From NCBI GenBank assembly GCA_963678675.1, contig OY783200.1, positions 570,501-634,500 of the forward strand: a DNA stretch of 64,000 nucleotides, read 5' to 3'. Positions 25,778 through 36,837 of the stretch are shown here, piece after piece. A program made the translations under genes and the position numbers. Position 1 is the first letter of the stretch. Each line of letters starts with the position of its first letter. The DNA is from Xiphydria camelus (taxonomy: Eukaryota; Arthropoda; Insecta; Hymenoptera; Xiphydriidae). A model generated the notes under the pieces. That model saw only the letters and a program-made list of their open reading frames with translations. It was not told the DNA's origin and searched no databases.

Positions 25778-25915
25778 CATCACACGTAAAAAAACGTAAG
25801 CAGTAACAGTAAGGATTGACCAATCAGAAAGCCTGTTTAAGCATAATTCCGTAAGAATAGTATTTCTGATTGGTCAATCCTTACTGTCACTGCTTACGTT
25901 TTTTCACGTGTGATG
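25778..25915. mobile_element. 138-bp foldback MITE abutting the previous element
   Basis: Arms of about 53 bases, starting CATCACACGTAAAAAAACGT and carrying GGATTGACCAATCAGAAA, are nearly perfect inverse copies around a short loop. Each arm contains a CCAAT box. No clear target duplication is visible. Confidence 0.7.
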
Positions 25916-26107
25916 GCCTTACCTGTTCAGCTACTTCTTGCAATAATTAAAGTTCCGCGATATGATACGCACATGTCTGAGCGTTGCTGAGTTTAGTCTG
26001 AAGACTAACCTGAAAGGATTCTGATGGAATTTTCATATACAGCTGGTCGATTCTGTCGAATTGGCTTGCGTATCGTCAAGATGACATGAAAAGAAAAAAA
26101 ATTAGAA

Positions 26108-29100
26108 ATGATGGTGTCGATCAATTTAGTTAGTACGGTAATTGACGAAGTTGCTCTTGAGGGCCTCGATGGAATTACATTGGAAGGTTTGTGCTATTTC
26201 TTTTACAAATGAATTAAGACAGAAGTATATAATTAAAAGTAATTTTTTTTAAATGCAATAGAAATTATTTATTTATATTTCTTTCAAATTTTGTAATACG
26301 AAGTAATTCAAGATTCTATTTTAAAAATTGTTATTAATATTTACAGCATTATGGCAGCGTTTATCGCACAGACTTCACGATTTGCTACCAAATCGAGACG
26401 CCTTCAAGGAACAAGTTTGGTCGATATGTCTGCGAGTCAAGGATTTCTCTTATTACCAATTAAAGGATCCCCGAGGAAAACTCGTTATTTTCAATCGGTA
26501 CGAGTTCATCGACCCGGATCTCGGCACAATTCTGGAGCCGGTAAATAATCTTTAATAGTCGTGACGCCGGGCGATCGAATTGGATAACTTTACCGACGTG
26601 TCCACTCAACAGGAAGTCGTTCCCGAGGATTTATATCCTCATTGTCCTGTGGACGATGTTGAAAACAATACCAAGGGATCGTGTTCAACCTACTACACAC
26701 GCAAGGACATCAGCGACATGGTTAAAACCTTGAGCGTTCACAAAGCGGAGGAGCAGTACGCCACGTCGCTGGTTATAGTCGCGTCCCAGGCGCTGCGGGA
26801 AGAAGCGTTGCTGGGAAACGCTGTTTGTCCCATGCTGGAGTTGAATATATTGCAGTACTGCTTCCTGGAGAGAGTCGGCAGGTCGCGCTATCACGGGGAA
26901 GTAACGCAGGGAAAGCTGAGTCTCAGTTCACTGAAGGAAGATCCCAAATCGTTGTTTTACTACAGAAAGTTCTTACTGCGCCATAAATTGTTGACCAAGC
27001 AGATCCATCATCAAAAGAGTTCGGGACACTGCTACAGCGGTAGTCTCTTGCATTTGCCAAGATTTTACATTGAGCGGAAACCAAAGATGATTTACTTGGC
27101 CGAGCAGGTCGTCCAGATACTGAAATCAAAGAAAAACTACGTCGCTGAATACGACGAGATTAAGAAAAAACTGCAGTTCGAGAATCCCATCAGGAAACTG
27201 TTCAAGATGGCCTTCTTTCAGAGGGTCGTCAAGACTGACTTGGTGAGTCGCGTTCGCATTTACTAGGAGCCCGGGAAGGAAGAGCGCGGGTTTGAAGCAC
27301 GTTCGCTGCGGTATTCGGGATTGCGCTGCTCCGCGATTTGCTTTTGCATGCGGAATATAAATTTGAATGCACTTCTGAATGAGTCCGAATTCGTTATCGA
27401 ATAAGTTTTAATATGCTGCTGAACTAGTCTGAATATGATGCTGGACAAGTCTGAATAAGTCATTATGTATCGTCGGAATGTATCGTTAAATTTAAATCTG
27501 AATTTACTACAAAATAAGTCTGAAAACTCTGTGTAAAACAATCTGAATAGAGTGCCGAGCAAGTCTCAATATACTGCTGAATAAGTTTAAACACACTCCT
27601 AAAAAGAGGTCTGATCAGAGTGCTGAATAAATCTGAATAAACGGTTGAACAAGAGTCGGGATGTACCGTTTAATAAAAGACTGAATAGACCGTTAAATAA
27701 ATCTGGACATACCGTTAAATAATTCTTAATATATCGTTGAACTAAAGTTTAAATATATTGCCGAATAAAGGTCGAGTAAAAGTCTGAATAGACTGCTAAA
27801 TAAATGTGAATAAACTATCATATAAGTCTGAACACACCGTTGAATAATTCGTAATATAACGTCGAACTAAAGTCCAAATATATTACCGAAAAATTCTGAA
27901 TTTCTGCCGAATAACAGCCTGAATGATAAAGCCATAAAATCATGGAGATTTGATTGTATACTAACGTTGCTTCTTCTGCTATATTTAACAGCTTCTCAAG
28001 AACAAATTTTAGTCTCGCACATTTTACCAAATGTTATCTATGTATTTGTACATTTTTATACTTTGTTCACTATAACGGATAACTCTTTTTGCCCGTAAAA
28101 TTAGGTCTATTCGATACATTTCCATGCAGTGTGACAAATCGCATGTACTCTTCTAATGTTTCTCATTGCCATCCGTAAAGCCCAAAGTTACGTTTCCGTT
28201 TTATATATTTTTGTATATTTTGTAACATAGCACATCTCTTCATTTAATAAAATGTTCCAATCCGGCATTAAATCGTATGTTGTATTTATTTCTAAAGGAG
28301 AGGCCGCGAGCTTCGGAACAGGTATTTTTACGATTTTTTTCTCTGTGTGTAGGGATTGACGCCCTTAACAAAACCCCAAAGTATTTTTTCCGAATACACC
28401 TTAGAAATAAAAAAAATCACATCAAAAAATTTCATGATTACTCACAGAGAAAAAATCATAAAAATGCCTGTTCCCCGAAGCTCGCGGCCTCTCCTTTAAG
28501 TCAATTTGAATGAAGTCTGCAATTCTGCTCTGCTTCATTTCTCCAATTTCTTGTCAAGATTAATTCGAACCGCGAACCACCGCAAATTTCTTCCAATTAA
28601 TTAATCAGAACTTGCACCGTTTGCATTCACATTTTTGAAGCTCAAAAGCATCGTTACATTTATGCTCCAGCCTAGGAGACAATTTTATTTCGACTCCCGC
28701 AACGAAAGTGCTGAGAAGAAAAATGACGAGTGTTAAAGTATATCACGAGATTTTATCATATGTCTTCTTTTCTTTCTGCAAAGAGAGTACCTTACAGAAC
28801 GTTGTATCCAAATGCCGCGGACGACGAGTGGCGGCAGAAGAATAACCCGATGAAGGAGAAGACGATAAGAGTCGTGCAATTGTTAGACCCCGACATGGAC
28901 ATCACCGAAATGTGGGGCAAGGACGATATAGGCGACGACGAGGATCCCTACGGTATGAAATCTTCAATTTCTGATACTCTTCGAAAGGAAGAAACAATTA
29001 TTTCGCTCGATCGACGCGCACTGGTAAATTGCAACTTGGACTTATTTAAATTGCAGAGCTGGACATTTCCGAACAGAAGTTCAACAAACCGTTATTGAGA

Positions 29101-32100
29101 CAAGCTAACGTCATAGTCGAATCGATGGGTCCTGATGGTGTGACCCAATCCGAATTAGCCAAGAAGATGGGAGTGATCAAATTGCATTCGCGAACGATAT
29201 TGAGGAACCTGGTGAAAATTAATATAGTTGCGACGTACATGGACGACATGGGGAGGCAGAGGGTCACGAAGCACGTGTCGAAGAAATTCGAGAAGGGCAG
29301 CAGGATGAGCAAGCAGTTTCAGGAAGAGATGCACAAGATCAAGAAGTTCACCAAGCAGGAAAGCACGGAAGAGAAAAGTGAGATTCCGCTAAAAAGCGTT
29401 GAGAAAACCGTGACAATCAGTCCTACGGAATATTCTGGAGAGCTGAAGAAAGCTGAAGGAAAATCCGTAACCGTAGAAATGAAAGAAAAGATGGAAGAAA
29501 ATGGTATATTGCTGCCAGAGTCGAACGAGGAAGTCGTGGGGCGACCAGCACTCGTTGAAAATATCTTCAACGCCGTTAATAAGATTCTCATCAAGTACAA
29601 TTTGACGAAATATCGACACAAATACAGAAGAACCTTTCTGAACCTGCACAAAGTGAATTCTACCGGTGAGAAACTGGATCTGGCCCAAAAATCGAATATC
29701 GGAAAAGTTAGCCGACCCGCGTCGGATAGAAAACGAAGCGGGGATCTGATCGAAGAGCTTTCCGACGTGGAAACGTCGGATCGCGTCAAGGCGACGACTT
29801 TTTTCAACAGCATCGAAGCCAAGTTGGTCGAGCAAAAGCCGCTACACGAAAAAGAAAAAACCAACGAGGTGGTCGGTTTTATCGAGGAGCTGCAGAATAA
29901 CGAAAAGAAAGGCGTGTCGAATATCACGTATAGATTGCTGAAACGTGCCAACATGATCATAGAGTCCGTGAAAGAGCATAAAGTCATTGCGGATATAACT
30001 AAAGTATTGAAGGTAAAATTAATTTGACTTCTTATCAGAAATTAGGCATACAGGAGTTCATCCGCTTTTGAGGATTCGCTCGATAATTTTCATTGCTTGC
30101 AGATGATAGACGAGGAGGAAGACAGAGAGGGATATGACGTGAAGATCGATAAGAAGTCCTTGATAAGGCTTCTGCAGAAACTGGCAAAAGACAATTTGCT
30201 GAAGAACATTAAATTGACGCTCAGTGCCAATGGCAAGGAAAAGTGTCTGACCTTTATCTGCGATCCCAGCATCAGCATCGATCATACCGTCATACAATCG
30301 GCCGTAGAACAAGCTAAGATCAAGTTCTGCTTATTGGGATCGCAGAAGGTCAAACCGGCCTTGAAAAATCGGAAGCATAAAGACTCGGAGCGGTCGGCTA
30401 CCACGAAGAGGGCTGCTGATAAGACGAGCAAGGAGAAACACGGTTCACACAACGATAATAAAGTATCAGCGATCGCTGATATGAAATATGACCACGTGAG
30501 TACTCGGTTATTAAGTTATTATTGAATACCACACACATACACATATATATACAGTTCTCATATTTTCCCAGTGGAACATTTAATAAGTAGCAGATAGAGA
30601 ATAATAAATTATTTGATTAAGGGAGACACAAAAATATTACCTTTCTGTCGTAGAAAGAGGGAAAGAGAAATGGCTACAGTCCAAAATTCGTGCGCATGCA
30701 GACGCTGCACATGTATCTCTTCTACCTGGTCTACGAGCATCCCGGAGAACAGAACGCTTCGAAGGACGATCAATTGGCCGTCATTCGTCGAATGGGTTTT
30801 GCCGTCGACGAGACTCTGGCGAAGGAGATGGAGACCGTTTACAGTCTGGAAGTTGGCTGGAAAATGTTTATACCTCCCTTGCCGAAGCACAACGGTACAT
30901 AGTTATTTCTTGAGCGCGGAAAAGTGTTATTTTAAAATTACATCGACCGCTAGCGATCGTTATTCTCCAATTTTCCGACGATACAGGCTGGCCAAAGGGT
31001 TGGACCCTCGTGTGCGACGTCCTTTTACGAATGCCGCTCTCGATCTTTCTCAAACTCCACAACGTTACCTTCGTCATACCCGGTTTGGACTATTACATAA
31101 ACCACCCGATCAGGAAGCATTTCCTGGTGAAAAGTCTGCCGGCCAATCTGAGAAACGCTCTGCTGAACGCACGCAGGTATATCTTCAGCATCCACGAGAC
31201 CGTGACGAAGCTCTGCTACGTCGGCCTATTGCAATTCGGGCCGCAAAAGCTAAAGGAGAAGGACCAAGTCTTCGTCTACCTGAATCGTCGAGCCGAACTG
31301 CTCGACACCACCTCTTCGGCCGCCGGTTATCACAAGATCGAGGACAAACCCTACCCGATGATCGGATACACCTTCGACTCGATGCAAATAGTCGAGAAAT
31401 ATTGGTACGACATGTGGAACATCTGCATCAACACTTTCCTGGGGGATCGACTGAGCGTACAGGGCAAGGACATTATCCTGGAGGATCTGGCGAAGAAGAC
31501 GGCGATGGTGCGAGCCGTGAAAGCTCGAACGCCCCGCGAAGCTTATCTTCACGACGACGGATTCGTCCCCGGCGATCGAAGGGGCGCGGCGGGTATCGAT
31601 TCCGCCTTCTTTCCGCACTTGAAGAGAAACTGGAACTGGTCGTATTACACCAACAACCAGTACAAGGACGAGGCGAAGGGGACGGAGCACAACCAGAGGA
31701 TCGCCTATCTCTCGAAGATCGAAGCGAGGCCCTTGAGGTTCACCGAATTCGACGGTCTGAAGAAGGCGAGCCTTCCGATTACGAGGAAAATCGTCGAGGT
31801 GAAGAAGTGGATGCGTCAGCGCGGCAAGAAAGACCAGGGACAGGAGGAGAAGACTTCGGGGAAGAAGATGCCGAAGCACAGAATGATCATCGCCGAGCGC
31901 AGCGCCAGGCAGAAGTCCTACGTGAGACGAGTGCTGCCGCGGAAGAAAGCGACCAGGCACCGAGTGAAGTACGACGATGTGGACTTTTGCGCGCTGCAGC
32001 AGATGGACAAGCTGCGCGTCGACTGGGAGCCGCGCGAGGACAATATTCTGCTGGTCTGCAAAGTGGCCATGGTTTATCTCTGTCCGAATCCGCGCAAGCA

Positions 32101-35100
32101 GCGGGTCACCTTCACCGCCGTGAGGGACGTGCTGCGCTCCTACTCCGAGATTTCTTACAACAAAACGTCGCGCGCCTGCCAACGCCGACTGCTCTACATG
32201 CTGAGGCGACCGCAGACCGTGAACAGCGTCTCGCTCGGCGTCGAGGAGGTCACGCAGAATTACTACATCAACAAGAAGTTCGGTGGGATCGTCGACAAGA
32301 TCAAGAAGGAGTGCGAGGACCCCTGCGAGTGCGACGAGAGGATCTCGAACGTTTTCAAGGATCTCGTCGAGTACATCGCGAAGAAGTACTACGATATCGC
32401 GGATTTTAAGCAGCGGCAGCCCATAGTCGTGCCGAAGACGATTCAGGAGCTGAACTTGCTGTACAAATTGATACACCCGACGAAGCCGTCGAGCTCGTCG
32501 GGCTTGGCCAAGGGCGCGAAGAACCTGAGCGACATTCACGTCGCCACCGTCAACTCCGTCATTCACAGCTCCATGTGCTGCAGCAAGGACAGAACTTCCT
32601 GGGAGCTGCAGTTGTTCAAGGTCTATCAGCAGTACCCCGAGTCGCTCCTACGAAGCGCCATGGCGATGGCCAGGGCGGACAAAATGGTGACGATGAAGAA
32701 GAACTACATGTGCGCCATCAAGAAGTACGGCAATTGCATGCCGATGAGCAGCTCCCAGTATCAACTCAACACCAGCTACATCTACAAATTCCAGACCAAG
32801 TGGCCCTACGAGATCTTTCGCGAGTCCTACGACATGCTGTGCAAGCTGACGAAGTGGTACGGCGAGAACCAGTCGGAGTACTCGAATTACGCCGTGCCCG
32901 ACGGCGTCGACGGCGTGGAGGTGTCGCCGGTCACCGGCGGCGTCATCATCGGTACTCACGACTACCTCGCCAAGGGTCAGCTGGACTTCGACATCGAGAT
33001 ACCCGATCAGATCATCACGCTCGATCCGCGCCTGCAGGAGAAGGACGAGACGTACCAGCGAATCGCCAAGAGATATCAAGACATCCTGATAAGTCTGGAG
33101 CAGCTGAACGTGCGGAAGAGACGCGATTCGAGCATCGATTTGGTCGATCCGGAAGTCGAGGAGGAGTACGAGATGGACAGGCGAAAGTTCGAGGACAAGG
33201 TCGTCAAGCAGAAGAGGGAAAAGGAGGATCGGGAGAGATCGAACTACTGGAAGTCGAGGAACGACGAGGCCGGCAGGATGCTGGAGGAGAGCGAGATCAG
33301 GGCGCTCAGGGAGGTCGAGGACAGGGAGAGGACGAACAAGAGAAAGAAGTACGACGGCGAGATGGTGGAGAAGAAGAGGAAGTATCAGCAGGTGTTGGAA
33401 TGGGGAACGGAGAACGTCCCGGAAGCGACGATGTCTGAGTTTAGAAACTCGGAGTCGTCGAAGGGGGACGCCGATCTCGAAGGATTGGATAGCGAGCAGG
33501 AGGAAAGCTGCGACGCCGATGACGATGTCGACGAGAATCACACGATACGCTTTCAGAATGGCACCACGATTATGATCACCGCGGAAGATATCGAGCACTC
33601 CGCTTCGGACGTCGATGAGGAAGGAGGGAAGAAGACTGAGAGCACCGGTAACGGAGCCGCGGTGAAAAGGAAGAGATCGAAAGCCTCGATCGACGTCGAA
33701 TCTTCCGCTGCGAAGAAAGTCAAGTTCAGCTGCAGTTGTGGTTTCGGGAAGAAGCGACTGAAGAGATGTAATTGCGCGGCCGAGAGGAGTGCGAGCTGCG
33801 ATAGCGAGTCTGAAAATGGATCTGGAAGGCGGGAAGAGTCCGTTTTTTCGGGTGCGCCTGAACAGTCTACGTCAGGTTCGAATTTCCGGACGAACAAAAT
33901 TGCAACGTCGAGCTGCGAGGATACTGCGAACAACGACGCAAGAATCGTCTCTGATATTTCCAGGAAGAGAACTAACGAAATTTTAGCTGAGGATGAAGTT
34001 CCTCGAAAAACTGTCGCCAAACGATTAAAAATCGATAGTTCCGTTGAATCGGATACACAGAAAACTCCGTCGAAAAAGAAAGAAGGAAACGATTCTTCAA
34101 GCCTCGCAGAATCGTCTCGATCCCTCCAAGTTTCTGGTGCGGGATCGGAAGAAGACGTGCGCGATGAGGAGGAAAAAACAGCTGCGAAAAAGCCCGTTGA
34201 AGACGAGTTCTCGGCAAATTTGGATAACAAACAATCGAAGTCCGATTCGTCCTCGCAAAACATCGGTAGAACTCGAGTGAACGATCTGATCAAGGATGTC
34301 TTCGGTAAAATAGAATGCGGAAGCACTTATGGGAAATCGGAAGAATTAAACGACATGCAGAAGCGATGCACGAGAATAGCTCTGCTGATGATGCGGGAAG
34401 AACTGAACGACCTTGCACTGTCGGACAGTCATCACGCGCACGATTATTTCGTCGTAAACACCTGCAGGATCTTTCATTTTTTGCGATTACCGCCAAACGG
34501 GACACCGCGAAGACTCGAAAAGTTTCTCGATCACGAAGTGCCGGCGGAAATACTGCCCCTGAAGCGCGATCGCTCCGCCGAACTTCTCGAAAAGTTGAAG
34601 AAGTTCGCGTACTTTCCGAAAAGCGTGATGTCTTACGCGGATTTTCGAGAGACTTTGTCGGAACGTTCGAGTATTCCTCGAAGCAGTTTTGATGCGGTTT
34701 ACGAGTACGTCCGAGCGAAGAACGAATTGGGTGCTACGTTGCAGCAACTCGTGGTGAGTATGGTCGAATACTTTGATTAAGAAAATGAAGAATATTTGAT
34801 TGATTCGTTTCCAACGCTATTACCTTTTCGATTATGAATTTTATACTGATATTGGTACCGAGCTTTTCGTAAATCGACATTTAATTATTAAGAAAATATC
34901 TTGTATAAGAATTATTATAAAATAATACTCATATGGTGTGATAATTTTTTTCCGCCATTCAGATAAAATTCAGCGCCATGCCGAAAGGCGAATTGAGCGA
35001 GATCCTTTCGTTCCTGACGACGGATCGTTTATTCTTACGCTCCGGTATAAAGAAGGTCCACTATATACAGTGGGAATACGCCGATCCCTGGCTGATACGT

Positions 35101-36324
35101 TCCTATAAAATAACACGTTACGAGAAAGAAGCTCTATCGGCGACATTCCAGAAAGGCGCAGCTTCGCCAAAGGCTGGCGAGAAGACGCGCGCGAATGACG
35201 AAGGCTTCGAAACAAACGAGATGATCACGGAAGAGTCCTACCAGCGAATCACTGACGTGACTAACGAATGGCCCTCGAAAAATACGAAGAGTATTTCGAG
35301 TACTGAAGAAAATACCGAGGAAAAACCTTCGACTTCCACGGTTGCGACTACAGCGTGCGATGATGTGGAAACGCTGGGAGTGGAAAGTAAAAGCAGCGAG
35401 AATATGGAAGAAAGCGATTCTCCTGGTAAAGAGGAAGAGAAGCTGAGGAGGTCTTCGAGGTTGCTGGAAAGACACGTACAGGAGCCTACGAGGCGTTCGA
35501 GTATCAAGTAAATGTTCTTCCCTTTGCTATTCTTCTTTAATACCTATAAGAAAAACCTTATCGCTTTACCAGTCTCTGTATTCTATAGAAAGAAGATTCT
35601 GAACATGTTTGAGGATTGAATAGCTCGTTTAAAAAATTATAGAGCAATAAAGAGATGGTTTTTTTTACATATAATTACACAGACGATAATGATCGCTGAA
35701 ATGTTTGTCATTCGCAGTACTCCGGAAGAAATAAAAGTGGCGATAAGGCCCTGGATTAGAATAGACGGAGCGGTCAATAGGAGAGTATTGGATCGTATGA
35801 TGGGAGCGGTTTTAAATTATTGCACCCTGAATCCCGGGATCAGTCTGGCGAAGATCCAAAGCAGATTCGTACCCGCCTTGCAACCGTTTCACACCAGAGA
35901 ATTGGTCGAAGTAAGTGGCAAATAATCGGCGGTAGACGCGATCGACGACGCGGAATTTTACCGACAATTAATCGCCGCTGATTCTCGAATATGATTTATG
36001 CGCAGATGCTCGTCAAACTTGAGTGTCTGGAATTGAATACCTTGAAGAAGCCACGGGTCACGCTTTTTTCGAAGCCGGCGCCGGTGAAAATCGGTAAGCA
36101 ACGTATTTTTCTCGCGGAAGCTTTTGCTCGAAATAAGGCTGCTACTTTGAAAATAAATTGTCGACTGTGTTTTCCGGAGTTTATGATCCGAATGATTTTT
36201 GACAGGAGTCGCAAACGATTTGGAGTCCGAGGAAGAGCTCATCGTGCATTCTGTGATCGACGCTACGTCGAAATTCGGTATGTTTTTGGGAAATAGAACT
36301 TATGCGGTAGATTTTTTGTCGTAA
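26108..36324 (+). CDS. GTF3C1: General transcription factor 3C polypeptide 1 (TFIIIC220, B-block-binding subunit)
   Basis: Exons: 26108-26186, 26347-26540, 26613-27242, 28784-28952, 29057-30012, 30103-30495, 30666-30894, 30987-34753, 34963-35507, 35718-35910, 36006-36093, 36206-36324. All phases match, giving about 2,453 residues (human about 2,109). The N-terminus has DEVALEGLDGITLEALW. The B-block-binding region (about residues 168-225) has FLERVGRSRYHGE. A winged-helix-like segment (about 360-440) ends YMDDMGRQRVTKHVS. LHMYLFYLVYEHP, RRYIFSIHETVTKLCYVGLLQFGP, and the tail RPWIRIDGAVNRRVLDRMMG to KKPRVTLFSKP all match the family. TFIIIC binds the B box of tRNA promoters and recruits TFIIIB for RNA polymerase III. 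Extra length is mostly a charged, disordered stretch (about 1,590-2,050). The acceptor at 30666 was chosen because it alone keeps the frame. Confidence 0.93.
27367..27900. repeat. Degenerate tandem repeat in GTF3C1 intron 3
   Basis: The text is dominated by variants of CTGAATAAGTCTGAATA and GTTGAATAA at roughly 25-30 base spacing, with heavy divergence between units. It fills about a third of the 1.5-kb intron and has no open frame. Confidence 0.6.
28293..28498. mobile_element. TA-flanked foldback MITE in GTF3C1 intron 3
   Basis: Arms begin AAAGGAGAGGCCGCGAGCTT and extend about 52 bases with few differences, ending in the CTCTGTG block before the loop. TA dinucleotides border both ends, as expected for Tc1/mariner-type insertion. 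The GC-rich outer end is unlike the surrounding intron. Confidence 0.7.
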
Positions 36325-36837
36325 TGATGAACAATCGTATTCAAATTATAACTATTTCTTTATCGCACAAAACGCTGTAATTTATGTATAATTGTAATAC
36401 ATATTTATTCATACGAGAATTTAAAATTTCATATTTCTTCCTTATTTGGCTATAAAAAATTTGAAGTTCTGAATGGACCTTCCTGGATGAATTAAATAAC
36501 TAGGGAATATTGATATCGGAAGCTCGAAGAAGAAGTAATTTAATCAGTGGAGATCGCTTGATTCAATTATTTCCTTACGAAAAAAAAATACATTATGGTT
36601 GTTGAAGAATTTTTAATGAAGTTATTACGAGTTACATGATTTTTTTGGTGGTGCCTCGAAGCATCATTATTAGTAGAGTATAAATACTAATCATTTATGG
36701 AAGTAAACGATACGCTACAAAAATTTGAAATAATTTATAACAGGCTTGGCACAAATAATACCCTCCACTCTCTTCCTCTTTGAGCAGATAGTTTTAAAAA
36801 ATGATGGAATAAGAGACTCGCGTCCGAACGAATAGTA
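36325..36837. other. Convergent intergenic spacer, GTF3C1/IGHMBP2
   Basis: These 513 AT-rich bases between two stop codons on opposite strands must hold both 3' UTRs. I see no canonical AATAAA close to either stop. Confidence 0.6.

Larger units (their letters stand above)
25151..26107. promoter_or_regulatory. Divergent promoter region between HSPA14 and GTF3C1
   Basis: Start codons of the two genes are 957 bases apart and face away from each other, so both promoters must lie here or extend into introns. About half of the interval is two abutting inverted-repeat elements. CCAAT/ATTGG boxes are numerous on both strands (for example near 25325, 25350, 25600 and 25650). Confidence 0.6.

Noticed and set aside
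29319..29987. 222-residue minus-strand frame
   Set aside because: Antisense shadow of GTF3C1 exon 5; serine/phenylalanine-rich and without motif.
30613..32409. 598-residue open frame on the plus strand and long antisense frames 31250-33598
   Set aside because: They are shadow frames of GTF3C1 exons. The spliced GTF3C1 frame matches the family throughout, while these are arginine/glutamate-rich translations of the same bases.
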